From assembly GCF_003862435.1 (NCBI RefSeq), contig NZ_RHGY01000004.1, positions 62,630 to 126,629 of the forward strand: 64,000 bases of DNA, written 5' to 3'. Below the pieces are notes generated by a model. That model saw only the letters and a program-made list of their open reading frames with translations. It did no database searches and was not told the origin of the DNA. The stretch is from Weissella viridescens. Lineage in GTDB: Bacteria; Bacillota; Bacilli; Lactobacillales; Lactobacillaceae. Below, piece by piece: positions 17,322-26,832 of this stretch (positions are counted from its first letter, which is position 1; every line of letters starts with the position of its first letter). Made by a program: the position numbers and the translations under genes.

Positions 17322-18236
17322 TTAATGTTTCTTATCATGTTTATTATAAACCGGACGACGGCCTTCAATCAAATCATAAAACATCTTATAGTTCTCATAG
17401 CGTGAAGCCATAATTTCACCCATCTCAACGGCGGGTTTGACCGCACAACCTGGTTCCTTCAAATGGACACAACCGCGATACTTACATTCTGGGCTGTATC
17501 GATTAAATTCACGGAAATAGTGCGTCAATTGATTGGCTTCCATATCAAATACTTCAAACGCAGAGAACCCAGGTGTATCCGCAACCAGACCACCATACAT
17601 TTCAATCAGACCCACTTGTCGTGTTGTATGCTTTCCACGCATAAGCGTTTCAGAAACAACACCAGTGGCCAATTCTAATTCTGGAACCAGATGATTCAAC
17701 AAGGTACTTTTCCCCGCTCCAGTTTGGCCCATAAAGACGGTTAGCTTATCTGGCAAAAGCCCCCTAATTTCATCTAAGCTCGCATCATCAAACGAAACTT
17801 CCGGGAAAATCACATGATAGCCAGCCCGTTGATACCCCTGCGCAACTTCTAACAAGTAAGCCCGGGTCTCATCTGAGATTAAATCAGTCTTTGAAAAATA
17901 GATAACTGGTTCGATGTGTCTTTCCTCAAGCGCCACCAATTGCCGATCAAGCAAATTACTTGAATATTCTGGGATTTCAACTGAAGTCACCACAATGGCT
18001 TGATCAACATTGGCCACTGGTGGTCGTACAAGTGAATTACGACGATCATCAATGCTTAAAATGTAACCATCGTCCGCTTGCGTTGCTGAAAACACAACAA
18101 AATCACCGACTAGTGGTTTCACATCTTTCTTGCGAAAATTGCCTCGAGCCCGTGCTCGAAACACTTCACCAGTATCGGTTCTAATATCATAAAAACCGGC
18201 TAACGATAACTGAATTTGTCCATGGTATTCTGGCAT
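17322..18236 (-). CDS. rsgA: Ribosome small subunit GTPase RsgA
   Basis: RsgA is a circularly permuted GTPase that checks late 30S maturation. The 304-residue product has an N-terminal OB fold, the G4 motif as SKTDL (115-119), P-loop GQTGAGKST (170-178), DTPGF (220-224), and a zinc site formed by C251, C256, H258 and C264. It follows prkC by 48 bp and precedes rpe. Pairing with a PASTA kinase operon is typical; the Bacillus homologue is a PrkC substrate. Confidence 0.97.
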   Translation of the reverse strand: MPEYHGQIQLSLAGFYDIRTDTGEVFRARARGNFRKKDVKPLVGDFVVFSATQADDGYILSIDDRRNSLVRPPVANVDQAIVVTSVEIPEYSSNLLDRQLVALEERHIEPVIYFSKTDLISDETRAYLLEVAQGYQRAGYHVIFPEVSFDDASLDEIRGLLPDKLTVFMGQTGAGKSTLLNHLVPELELATGVVSETLMRGKHTTRQVGLIEMYGGLVADTPGFSAFEVFDMEANQLTHYFREFNRYSPECKYRGCVHLKEPGCAVKPAVEMGEIMASRYENYKMFYDLIEGRRPVYNKHDKKH

Positions 18237-18284
18237 GTCTACCTCTTTCTCTCTTTAATCACTAGATCCGCCAACTGTTCCCGG

Positions 18285-20066
18285 CTAACTTGCTTTTTCA
18301 CTAACACTTGAACTTGATTGCGATACTGAACTTGATTGCGGTACTGAAGTTGATACATCAGGCTCTGATGAAGTGTCCGTTGGCTCTGAGCTCTCACTTG
18401 AGGTGCTTTGTGAAGGCTCCGGTGTGGAAGTCTGCTGACGTTTTTCAGATTTAGACGCGCCGACTGATCGATTGCTTTCATTTGAAACAACTTCAGAATC
18501 TTCTTCACTTTTTTGTGTATCCTGAGGCAAATCTACTTTCTCTGGTCCCATGGATACGACAAAATTAACAGTCGTCTTGTTGGGAACGACTTGTTTATCA
18601 GGGGCAATACTTTGCTTAATAATATACCCGACTGGGACAGATTCACTATGTTCATGACTAGTTGTCACGGTATAGCCTTTCGCCTTTAACCGATCTGCGA
18701 CGGTCTCATAGGCTTCATTACGATAATCACCAAAGCGAATCTTACGCTCACCCTTAGAAACCACCAAATTCACCTTCGCGTTGCGTTTAACATGCGTTCC
18801 CGCCTTAGGATCAGCGGCTATCACATCTCCATTTTTAGTGGTATCAGACCGCTTATAGGTAATTTTTCCTGCCTTTAAATTAGCCGCTGCTAATTCATCT
18901 TTTGCAGATTGTACCGACATATCACGCACGTCTGGGACAGTCGCTTCCTCTGGCGTTTGCATACCATAAATCGTCATCCCAATGGCAAAAGCAACTAATA
19001 CCACTAAAATGCCAACCAGCCAAACTCGCTTCTTTTTATAAAAGGGGTTCTTCGGTTGAACGCTTTTCGGCACGCTCGTTATCTTTGCATCATCGTTGGT
19101 GCGATCAATAGCCATAATTGTGGCCGTTTTTTCAGAAAGCTTATGCTCATTGGCAGACGTTTGTCCATTGATAGTCGGAATAACTTTTGTCGCCTCAGTT
19201 TCTGCCTCTGCCGATGGACTAACCCAACGCGCTTCATTCACGCGATCTGGCGATAGTGCCGTTGCCAAATCCATACGCATGGCATTTGCTGAATCATAGC
19301 GTTCAATAGGATTTTTCGCTGTGGCTTTTAGAATGACGTTTTCCAAAGCTTGTGGAATGCGTGGATCGCTATCACGTACAAGTGGCATTGGATCAGTCGT
19401 GTGTTTAACAGCTACCGCAACTGAAGTTTCACCGTCAAATGGGACTTTTCCAGCTAATAATTCATATAGCATGATTCCCAAAGAGTAAATATCACTTTGT
19501 GGCGTTGCGGGTTCTCCGCGCACCTGTTCCGGTGCCATATAGTGCACCGATCCAATTGCCATATTCGTTTGCGTCATACCAAATGAAGATTGCGCCCGTG
19601 CAATCCCAAAATCAGTGATTTTAGCGGTACCATCGACCGTCATCAAAACATTTTGTGGCTTTAAATCACGATGAATGATGCCATGATTATGGGCTTCTTG
19701 CACCCCACCCAAAACTTGTCCCATAATATCGACAACCTTAGTCAAAGGTAATGGGAAGTTGTCCGTTTCATAGCGTTTCAAATCAGGCCCAGAAATATAT
19801 TCAGTCACCAAATATTGATTACCATCTTCATCACCGTAGTCATAAACTTGAGTAATGTTAGGGTGAACCAGTTCTGTGGACGCGCGAATTTCATTTTCAA
19901 AACGTTTCTTGGCGATTGGATCATCCCGCATATCCAAGCGCATAATTTTCAATGCCACTTCCCGATCTAAAATTGTATCGTAAGCGCGATAGACATTCGC
20001 CATACCGCCTTCACCAAGTGGTCCGAGAATTTTATAGCGACCACCGATTACTTGATCTGTTTGCAT
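18285..20066 (-). CDS. prkC: PASTA-domain Ser/Thr protein kinase
   Basis: This is a membrane Hanks-type kinase that senses muropeptides or lipid II and regulates wall synthesis and division. The 593-residue product has the glycine loop GEGGMA (18-23), catalytic Lys40, HRDLKPQN (132-139) and DFG (152-154), a transmembrane helix at about 348-369, and two extracellular PASTA domains (about 375-440 and 441-508). A Ser/Thr/Glu-rich tail follows that ends in short VxQSSS repeats. Two PASTA units is fewer than in many lactobacilli. Its ATG overlaps the stop of the phosphatase gene (TAATG). Confidence 0.97.
   Translation of the reverse strand: MQTDQVIGGRYKILGPLGEGGMANVYRAYDTILDREVALKIMRLDMRDDPIAKKRFENEIRASTELVHPNITQVYDYGDEDGNQYLVTEYISGPDLKRYETDNFPLPLTKVVDIMGQVLGGVQEAHNHGIIHRDLKPQNVLMTVDGTAKITDFGIARAQSSFGMTQTNMAIGSVHYMAPEQVRGEPATPQSDIYSLGIMLYELLAGKVPFDGETSVAVAVKHTTDPMPLVRDSDPRIPQALENVILKATAKNPIERYDSANAMRMDLATALSPDRVNEARWVSPSAEAETEATKVIPTINGQTSANEHKLSEKTATIMAIDRTNDDAKITSVPKSVQPKNPFYKKKRVWLVGILVVLVAFAIGMTIYGMQTPEEATVPDVRDMSVQSAKDELAAANLKAGKITYKRSDTTKNGDVIAADPKAGTHVKRNAKVNLVVSKGERKIRFGDYRNEAYETVADRLKAKGYTVTTSHEHSESVPVGYIIKQSIAPDKQVVPNKTTVNFVVSMGPEKVDLPQDTQKSEEDSEVVSNESNRSVGASKSEKRQQTSTPEPSQSTSSESSEPTDTSSEPDVSTSVPQSSSVSQSSSSVSEKAS
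18310..18345 (-). repeat. 18-bp tandem repeat in the prkC tail
   Basis: Two adjacent 18-bp copies (18310-18327 and 18328-18345) differ at one base and encode VPQSSS and VSQSSS. The repeat keeps frame, so the length of the extracellular Ser-rich tail could vary between strains. Confidence 0.7.
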
Positions 20067-20806
20067 TAGGCTTCCCCACTTTCTTGGTAACCTAATAGCA
20101 CCGTCACATTGTCGCTTCCACCGGCTGCGTTCGTTTTTTGAATCAATGCCGTTACAGCATTCGACATTGACGTTGCTTGCGTTAACGTCTCATAAATTGT
20201 TTGATCATCTAAATGTTTTACGAGACCGTCGGTGGTTAACAAAATTTCATCTCCTGGTTGTAACGCAAAATCAAATAGGTCAACTTCAGTTGCCTCATCA
20301 ACCCCCAGTTGTCGCGTTAAAACATTGCGACCACCATTAGCGCTTGCTTCATCAGGTGTCATTGAGCCGGCTCGCACCAACTCCTGTGCTAAATTATGAT
20401 CTTCAGTTATTTGAAATAATTGGGCATTCCGTAACATATAGGCCCGTGAATCACCTAGATTTCCAAAACAAATCTGGTCTGGGAAAATGACTGCTAACAC
20501 AATGGTCGTCGCCATCCCTTCTAGTGTCCGGTAACGGTTTGCTGTTTCTAATATTGTCGCATTTTCTTGCTGGATGGCTTGTACAATCCAAGCTTTTGCG
20601 TCAGCAATTGTTTGCACATCTGCTTGTTGCCAAGCGTTCCCTAAATGTGAAACTGCCATATTTGAGGCGACATCTCCGGCCTGCTCACCACCGACCCCAT
20701 CTGCCACTATTGCTAATTGAACACCCAACTGATTTTTAAAGGCACCAACATAATCTTGATTGTCTGCCCGGACTCTCCCAGTATCAGTTGCATATGCTAT
20801 TTTCAT
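20066..20806 (-). CDS. prpC: PP2C-family Ser/Thr phosphatase
   Basis: This is the phosphatase partner of the downstream PASTA kinase. The 246-residue product shows PP2C metal-binding motifs: GRVRADNQDY near the N-terminus, VADGVGGEQAGDVAS, FGNLGDSRAYMLR, ITEDHNLAQELVRAG, LLTTDGLVKHL and GGSDNVTVLL. The ATG at 20806 follows GGAGGT; the ATG at 20818 would overlap that site. It overlaps prkC by one base, so kinase and phosphatase are translationally coupled. RlmN, which often precedes prpC in Firmicutes, is absent here. Confidence 0.96.
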   Translation of the reverse strand: MKIAYATDTGRVRADNQDYVGAFKNQLGVQLAIVADGVGGEQAGDVASNMAVSHLGNAWQQADVQTIADAKAWIVQAIQQENATILETANRYRTLEGMATTIVLAVIFPDQICFGNLGDSRAYMLRNAQLFQITEDHNLAQELVRAGSMTPDEASANGGRNVLTRQLGVDEATEVDLFDFALQPGDEILLTTDGLVKHLDDQTIYETLTQATSMSNAVTALIQKTNAAGGSDNVTVLLGYQESGEA

Positions 20807-20829
20807 AGCGACCTCCATCTTTATCCGTT

Positions 20830-22203
20830 CTATTTCTCAATACGTTCTAATGTTGCAATAAAGAATCCATCAGTGCCATATTGATCCGGCATAATGTGAA
20901 TTAATTGTTGTTCGTCAACTATTGACAAATCTAATTCTACCATGCTTTTGGCAATTCTAAAATTAGAATGTGTGTCTAAGAACTTTTGGATGACATCATC
21001 ATTTTCAAGGTTTACAAACGTACAAGTTCCATAGACCATTCGGCCACCGACCTTCACTTTATTCGCAACCGCATCTAAAATTTCGAGTTGGATTTTTTGT
21101 AAATGACGACTGTCGTCCAACGTCTTTTCATAGCGAATTTCGGGTTTGCGTCGTAATAATCCCAAACCAGAACAAGGAGCATCAACTAAAATCCGATCAA
21201 ATGTTTCATCCTCAAATGCCTCATCCACTTTACGGGCATCAAGCGCATGCGCCTTAACCCGATCAGCAACGCCCAAACGATACGCATTTTCAGCGATGAG
21301 TTTCACTTTGTGATCATGAATGTCAAGAGCATCAACACTGCCACCCTGGTTAGCATCCAAATAGGTGGCAATTTGCGTCGTCTTACCACCTGGCGCTGCA
21401 GCAGCGTCTAACACGCGCATATCAGGTGCAATTTCTAAGCTTGGCACCATTAACATTGCCGCTTCATCTTGTAAGGTAATCAAACCAGCTTCAAATGCGT
21501 GTGAGCTAGCCGCATGCCCATTTTCAAGACGCAATCCGACTGGGGAAACGTCCGAACGTGTTACCTTAAAGCCTTCAAATTCTAAATCACTAATTGCTTC
21601 ATCAACACTCGCTAAAGCTGTATTAACACGTGCTGATTGCGCTGGCGCTTGATTAATACTAGCAGCAATCTTTTCAGTTCGTTCGACACCGTATTGTTCA
21701 ACTAATAAATCGATAATCCAAACTGGTAATGATTCTTGAATTGAAAGACGTTCCGTCGGATCTGAAATCGTGCTTGCATCTGGCAAACCCTGGCGATCCA
21801 TCGCATGCAAAGTGCCAGTAACCATTCGGCGAATACCATCATGCCCACGCTTTTTGGCAATATTAATCGCTTCATCAAAAACAGCGCGCTTGGGTACCTT
21901 ATCCAAATACTGCCATTGGAACAAAGAAATCATAAAGAGCTCACGCACCCATGGGTCTAGGCGATTAGGATTTTTAATAAACGGCTTGAGCCAGTATTCG
22001 AGCGTTAAACGATGTTGAATGACACCATAAACCATTGTTGTCATAAAATGAATGTCTCGTTCTGACAGATCAGCCTGCTTAATCATGGCATTTAATTCTA
22101 AGTTTGAATATGAACCGGTACGGACTTTTTCAAGCGTCCGCACGGCCATGGCGCGTGGATTTGTCTTTTCCCATTTACTAATTGCAGTTTGTTGTTTACT
22201 CAT
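20830..22203 (-). CDS. rsmB: 16S rRNA (cytosine-967-C5)-methyltransferase
   Basis: RsmB (Sun) methylates C967 of 16S rRNA. The 457-residue product has an N-terminal NusB-like RNA-binding domain (ARAMAVRTLEKV to PKRAVFDEAINIAKKRG) and a Rossmann methyltransferase with the SAM motif AAAAPGGKTTQIA, catalytic DAPCSGLG and GTCTF motifs with the two conserved cysteines. It overlaps the end of fmt by 8 bp. Confidence 0.97.
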   Translation of the reverse strand: MSKQQTAISKWEKTNPRAMAVRTLEKVRTGSYSNLELNAMIKQADLSERDIHFMTTMVYGVIQHRLTLEYWLKPFIKNPNRLDPWVRELFMISLFQWQYLDKVPKRAVFDEAINIAKKRGHDGIRRMVTGTLHAMDRQGLPDASTISDPTERLSIQESLPVWIIDLLVEQYGVERTEKIAASINQAPAQSARVNTALASVDEAISDLEFEGFKVTRSDVSPVGLRLENGHAASSHAFEAGLITLQDEAAMLMVPSLEIAPDMRVLDAAAAPGGKTTQIATYLDANQGGSVDALDIHDHKVKLIAENAYRLGVADRVKAHALDARKVDEAFEDETFDRILVDAPCSGLGLLRRKPEIRYEKTLDDSRHLQKIQLEILDAVANKVKVGGRMVYGTCTFVNLENDDVIQKFLDTHSNFRIAKSMVELDLSIVDEQQLIHIMPDQYGTDGFFIATLERIEK

Positions 22204-23149
22204 GATCGATTACCTGATCGCCTTCGTTGAATTTTGCGTGGCCGTTCAGATAATCTGAAACAGTCATTTTGGGTTTTCCTGCTGGTTGGAGTTCATCAAT
22301 GGCCAACACTGTGTTTTGACCTGCGGCAAGCCACAGTTCTTTTTTCGTCTTCTTCACGACGGATCCCGCTGGTAGTTCGGTGGTTGCGTCAACCAGATGG
22401 GTGCGTTGAATCTTAGTACGAATACCATTCATTGTCGTATGTGCTGTTGGGAATGGATTTAATCCTCGAACATGATTATGGACTGATTGTGCAGTCGCGT
22501 TGAAATCAAGAATTTCTTGCGCAGGTGTGATATTAGGTGAAAAAGTCACTTGTTCAGGGTCCTGTGGTGTCCGTGAACTTGTACCGTCAATTAAGTGTGG
22601 TAAAGTTTCTAGCAACAAATCACGGCCTAGCTGGCTTAACTTCTCAAACATCTCACCAGTTGTGTCATTTTCACCGATGGCTAATTCAGCCTGACTAATA
22701 ATGTCTCCAGCATCCATGGCTTTAACCATGTACATAATTGTGACACCGGTCTTGGCATCCCCGTTCATTACGGCATAATGGATGGGTGCCCCACCACGAT
22801 ACTTTGGCAACAATGACGCATGCACATTAATGGCCGCAATCTTAGCTGCTTGCAATAACTTCGTGGGTAAAAACTGTCCGTAAGCCGCCGTAATAATTAA
22901 ATCAGGCCCACTGGCAATTAGGGTGTCTAACTCCGCTGAACCGCTTAACTTTTCCGGTTGGACTACGGGTAAGTCTAGCGCCACAGCCGCTGCTTTAACT
23001 GGCGTTGGGGTTAGAATCCGCTTTCGTCCAACGGGACGATCAGGCTGTGTCACCACTCCAATGACATCATAGGCATCATCTTGAGCCAGTGCTTGTAAAA
23101 TTGGGACAGAAAAATCCGGTGTCCCCATAAAAATAATTTTCTTTGACAT
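22196..23149 (-). CDS. fmt: Methionyl-tRNA formyltransferase
   Basis: Fmt formylates initiator Met-tRNA with 10-formyl-THF. The 317-residue product begins with IIFMGTPDFSVPIL and has the catalytic HASLLPKYRGGAPI segment, GDAKTGVTIMYM and the C-terminal GLNPFPTAHT region. The length is typical. It lies 53 bp downstream of priA; the gap holds a hairpin with no U-run. Confidence 0.98.
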   Translation of the reverse strand: MSKKIIFMGTPDFSVPILQALAQDDAYDVIGVVTQPDRPVGRKRILTPTPVKAAAVALDLPVVQPEKLSGSAELDTLIASGPDLIITAAYGQFLPTKLLQAAKIAAINVHASLLPKYRGGAPIHYAVMNGDAKTGVTIMYMVKAMDAGDIISQAELAIGENDTTGEMFEKLSQLGRDLLLETLPHLIDGTSSRTPQDPEQVTFSPNITPAQEILDFNATAQSVHNHVRGLNPFPTAHTTMNGIRTKIQRTHLVDATTELPAGSVVKKTKKELWLAAGQNTVLAIDELQPAGKPKMTVSDYLNGHAKFNEGDQVIDHE

Positions 23150-23202
23150 AGTAACTCCTTTTTAAAGTGCGTATGTATGTTAACCGTCTGATACTCAGAT
23201 GG
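23150..23202 (-). other. priA-fmt intergenic hairpin without U-run
   Basis: The gap carries an imperfect 10-bp stem (AACCATCTGA with TCAGACGGTT, one mismatch, GTA loop) that begins at the priA stop codon. No T run follows, so it is more likely an mRNA processing or stability element than a terminator. Confidence 0.4.
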
Positions 23203-25623
23203 TTAAACAAAGTTGACCGGGTCACGATCAATGAGCAAGGTGACCTTTTGTCGTTGTAATCTTTGCCCTGCCTGCATTAACTCGTCTAGTGCTTCAAATA
23301 ATTTAGCACTTTGCCGGTATTTAATGACAATGCGATAGACATATTTATTATTTAGCCGCGCCACTGAACCTGCTGAAGGTCCTAGCATGACCGTTTTAAT
23401 ATCAAGGTATGGTTTCAGCCAATCCGCAATCTCATATGCCACCCGTGCTGACTCAGCTTGGGACTCATGCAAAATTTTAAGCTGGATGGTGTAATAGTAG
23501 GGTGAATATTGCCATTCTTTACGTAAGGCCATCTCATACTGGTAAAAACCCTCGTAGTCATGCGTTTGGGCAAACCTTAACGCATAATGTTCTGGATTAT
23601 ATGTTTGCACAATCACTTCACCGGGCTTGTCCGCACGGCCGGCGCGTCCAGAGACCTGCGTTAACAGCTGGAATGTCCGTTCAGCCGCACGGTAATCGGG
23701 TAATGCTAAGGTCGTATCTGCATTTAGGACACCCACTAAGGTGATGTTTGGAAAATCAAGCCCTTTAGCAATCATCTGTGTGCCAAGTAATATATCTGCC
23801 TCGTGATTACCAAAAGCCTCCAACATGGCATCAGTGGCCCCTTTTTTTCGGGTCGTATCTTGGTCCATTCGTAAAACACGTGCAGCTGGTAGATACTGTT
23901 TGAGCATTGCTTCGACTTTTTGCGTCCCAGCACCAAATGGTCGAATCCGATCTGATCCACAATTTGGACAAGTTTTTGGAATAGGCTCCTGGTACCCACA
24001 ATAATGACAAATGAGACTGTTCGTGACTTTATGCATCGTTAGTGCTAAATCACAGTTGATGCACGTTGGTGTATATCCACAATCGCGACAACTCACATAA
24101 TTCGCATAGCCGCGCCGGTTGAGCATCAACACACTTTGTTCGCCACGTTCCAGGCGCTGTTGTAAAGCCTGTAAGAGTTCATCGGAAAACAAATCATCGG
24201 AACCTGATTTAATCGATTCACGCATATCCACTAACCTTACTGGTGGTAATGGTTGCGTTTGCACACGCTGCGTTAACCGCAACAGCGTGTACTGCCCTTG
24301 CTGGGCATGAGCGCGGCTTTCCAATGACGGTGTGGCTGATCCAAGTACTACCGTGGCACGATGATAAGCTGCCCGCCAAAGCGCGACATCCCGTGCATGA
24401 TAACGTGGATTTTCTTCCTGCTTATATGAAGCATCATGCTCCTCATCCAAAATGATTAGTCCAATATTCTGTAACGGTGCGAAAATAGCTGAGCGGGCGC
24501 CAACAACGACTTTGGCTTCACCACGTTCAATGCGTCGCCATTCATCATAGCGTTCCCCATCAGAAAGTGCGCTGTGTAAAACAGCAACAGTTTCACCAAA
24601 ACGACTTTTAACCCGGCGCACCATTTGGGGGGTTAAGGTGATTTCTGGAACAAGCATTAACGCTGTTTGTCCCTGAGCTAAAACAGTGGCCATGGCTTGC
24701 AAATAGACTTCCGTTTTCCCAGAACCAGTCACCCCCTCTAAGAGGTACGTCCGACTCGTTTTTTCGGATAGATTTTCTGAAAGGGTGGCAAAAACCTCTG
24801 CCTGTTGTTCAGTTAACGGTAAAGATTCCGTTGGCGCAATGGCAGACGTTAACTTAGGCAGACGATATTGTTCAATCTCACCTTTCATTAACCATCCGTT
24901 CGTCTCAGCTTTTTTTAGAGTCGCATAATCGACCCCAGTCGTATCAATGACTTCTTTTTGGGCAATCCAATCTTGAGGTGCTGACATCAAATATGTGAGC
25001 AGTCGTGCTTGTTTTTTGGCCGTTGGCCGTAAATCACGGCGAATGGCGTCATATTCTTCAGCCGTTAACAAGGGTTTTATCGCCGTGACCAATTTAATTT
25101 TGGCACGATTTCCCACCTGATAATGGATTGAGACTTGCCCTGTTCGTTCATATTTATGGAGGAGCGTAAGTAATTCAGGGGAGACGTGATCATCATCCAA
25201 AGGCACCTCAAAGCGATCTGTGAAAAAATCATGGAGGGGCGCATCGTTTTCCAACACTGTCTCATCCTGCAATTGAACGGTCTTCACATACTTGGCACGC
25301 ATCACATTCGGTAACATAGCTTGGAGGACACTGATTTTAAAGGCAAAATTTTCACGTGCAACCCAATCGGCTAACTCGAGCATTTCCGCATTCAAAACCG
25401 GTGCCACATCCACCACTTCTGCAATCTCTTTTAACGCAACCGTTCCTTGATAGTCATCCTGAAGTCCGACAACAAATCCCTGGACTTGCCGTTTCCCTTT
25501 ACCAAAGGGGACAACCACTCGCATCCCAGGTTCAATCATTGCCTGAAATCTATCCGGAATGGTGTAGGTATAGGGTTGATTCGTTTGCATCGTCGGTACA
25601 TCTACAATAATTTGCGCAAACAT
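23203..25623 (-). CDS. priA: Primosomal protein N' (helicase PriA)
   Basis: PriA reloads the replisome at stalled forks. The 806-residue product has an N-terminal 3'-DNA-binding domain, Walker A GVTGSGKTEVYL, DEEHDASYKQEENPRYH, a zinc-binding insert with paired cysteines (CRDCGYTPTCINC, CHYCGY, CPNCGSD), and helicase motif VI QVSGRAGRADKPG. It is the first gene of the priA-fmt-rsmB-prpC-prkC-rsgA-rpe-thiN cluster and has its own promoter. Confidence 0.98.
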   Translation of the reverse strand: MFAQIIVDVPTMQTNQPYTYTIPDRFQAMIEPGMRVVVPFGKGKRQVQGFVVGLQDDYQGTVALKEIAEVVDVAPVLNAEMLELADWVARENFAFKISVLQAMLPNVMRAKYVKTVQLQDETVLENDAPLHDFFTDRFEVPLDDDHVSPELLTLLHKYERTGQVSIHYQVGNRAKIKLVTAIKPLLTAEEYDAIRRDLRPTAKKQARLLTYLMSAPQDWIAQKEVIDTTGVDYATLKKAETNGWLMKGEIEQYRLPKLTSAIAPTESLPLTEQQAEVFATLSENLSEKTSRTYLLEGVTGSGKTEVYLQAMATVLAQGQTALMLVPEITLTPQMVRRVKSRFGETVAVLHSALSDGERYDEWRRIERGEAKVVVGARSAIFAPLQNIGLIILDEEHDASYKQEENPRYHARDVALWRAAYHRATVVLGSATPSLESRAHAQQGQYTLLRLTQRVQTQPLPPVRLVDMRESIKSGSDDLFSDELLQALQQRLERGEQSVLMLNRRGYANYVSCRDCGYTPTCINCDLALTMHKVTNSLICHYCGYQEPIPKTCPNCGSDRIRPFGAGTQKVEAMLKQYLPAARVLRMDQDTTRKKGATDAMLEAFGNHEADILLGTQMIAKGLDFPNITLVGVLNADTTLALPDYRAAERTFQLLTQVSGRAGRADKPGEVIVQTYNPEHYALRFAQTHDYEGFYQYEMALRKEWQYSPYYYTIQLKILHESQAESARVAYEIADWLKPYLDIKTVMLGPSAGSVARLNNKYVYRIVIKYRQSAKLFEALDELMQAGQRLQRQKVTLLIDRDPVNFV

Positions 25624-25659
25624 TTGAACGTCCCCCTTTCCAGCTTTGTCTAGTACTCT

Positions 25660-25668
25660 ATTGTAACA
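25660..25668 (-). promoter_or_regulatory. priA operon promoter (extended -10)
   Basis: The minus strand has TGTTACAAT (-10 TACAAT at 25660-25665 with a TGT extension), about 40 bp before priA. Confidence 0.55.
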
Positions 25669-25695
25669 AATTTCGTTGATATCCCCTAATTTACA

Positions 25696-25737
25696 AAAAA
25701 ACAGTTTAACATTAACGTGCCATGTTAAACCGTTTTT
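25696..25737 (-). terminator. Terminator after the YtxK-like methyltransferase gene
   Basis: A 9-bp stem (25704-25712 with 25722-25730) is followed on the minus strand by a run of T residues. It separates the methyltransferase gene from the priA promoter. Confidence 0.8.
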
Positions 25738-25743
25738 TCAATT

Positions 25744-26760
25744 TTAATGGCTGAGATGATTATCTGATAGCCACGTTTGCATTTGGTTGACGAAGTTCAA
25801 GTTCTCTTCTTTTTGTCCAACATCTGGCGCTTTAGCCAGCATAACTGGTTCGGCTTGAACGGCATCTGCACCTGGTTTTTGGACCATTAATAGCGCTTTA
25901 CTAGATTTTTTATCCAAGAACAATTTGTCGGAAAATTGGATAAAGCCTTGGAAATAAATATCCTCTGATTGGAAATACTTCAACAATTGTGGCGCTTGTT
26001 CTGACTCAAACAAATGCGCTGGAACAATTAGCAAACCTAGACCACCAGGACGTAATGTCTGTGCCACTTTTTCAATCAGCAAGTGATGCACATAGGTCAA
26101 CCCTTCTGTCATTTCCGTTTGGTAACCATCAGCAAGCTTTTGTGGATAGTACCCAACCGGCAAGTCGGCCACGACTACGTCCATTTGGTCAGTTAAATCA
26201 GGCGTATCGGCAAGGGCATCTTGATGGTCTAATTGCCAATCTAAGCCTAACAATGCGGCAACGCCACTGGCAATGGTGATGAGTGTGTCATCATTTTCAA
26301 CACCATAGTAAGTTGTGGCATCTCCCCGTTGTTGTAAAGCCAAGTTAACGGTTGCCAGCAGATTACCAGATCCGGCCGTAATATCTAATACCCGACTGGG
26401 TTGATCTGGATTCAAGAATGCCTCAACAAAGAAGGTTACCCACATCCCAATCGCATCCGGAGTGACTTGGTAGTTTCCTTGCAATTGATCCTCTTGCATG
26501 GTTGCGACTAGCACAAGTTGTAAGACTTGACGCTTTTGTTCAGGGGTTAGTGCATTAAAGTCACTTTCCTTTAGCGTTTGACGCACAAACTTACGATTTT
26601 CTTGATTGAGTTGGGTAAAGGCATCATCATTTTGGTGATTCAAACCTTCCAAAACAATAATTAAGGCTTCAATCGCCGGTAAATCTAATTGTTCAGCTAG
26701 ACGCGTTTGGGCGGCTTGCATTTTCTTGATAGCTAATTCAACAGCTTCATACATGGGCAT
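25744..26760 (-). CDS. ytxK: YtxK-like class I SAM-dependent methyltransferase
   Basis: This 338-residue protein resembles the N6-adenine DNA methyltransferase-like family typified by YtxK, normally found next to comG operons in Firmicutes. The SAM motif I is VLDITAGSGNLL (124-135). The catalytic motif IV position reads ADLPVGYYP (198-206) where DNA adenine methylases have N/D-P-P-Y/F, so the first residue pair is changed and the target is uncertain. It has a -10 TATAAT upstream and a terminator downstream, so it is probably transcribed separately from comG. Its function is unproven. Confidence 0.8.
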   Translation of the reverse strand: MPMYEAVELAIKKMQAAQTRLAEQLDLPAIEALIIVLEGLNHQNDDAFTQLNQENRKFVRQTLKESDFNALTPEQKRQVLQLVLVATMQEDQLQGNYQVTPDAIGMWVTFFVEAFLNPDQPSRVLDITAGSGNLLATVNLALQQRGDATTYYGVENDDTLITIASGVAALLGLDWQLDHQDALADTPDLTDQMDVVVADLPVGYYPQKLADGYQTEMTEGLTYVHHLLIEKVAQTLRPGGLGLLIVPAHLFESEQAPQLLKYFQSEDIYFQGFIQFSDKLFLDKKSSKALLMVQKPGADAVQAEPVMLAKAPDVGQKEENLNFVNQMQTWLSDNHLSH

Positions 26761-26794
26761 TTATCCCTCCATTTGTTTCTCATTTTAGAATACC

Positions 26795-26800
26795 ATTATA
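26795..26800 (-). promoter_or_regulatory. Promoter of the YtxK-like gene (-10 box)
   Basis: A consensus TATAAT on the minus strand lies 35 bp before the start codon. No clear -35 box is seen. Confidence 0.45.
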
Positions 26801-26832
26801 CGAGCTTCTAGTCTAAATTGATAGTCACTCGC

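Noticed and set aside
17880-17895. RsgA G4 motif SKTD instead of NKxD as a possible defect
   Set aside because: Variation at the first residue is common in RsgA, and the other motifs are intact.
18239-18508. An 89-codon basic open frame overlapping the prkC end
   Set aside because: It is an out-of-frame reading of the Ser-rich tail of the kinase, with no own ribosome binding site.
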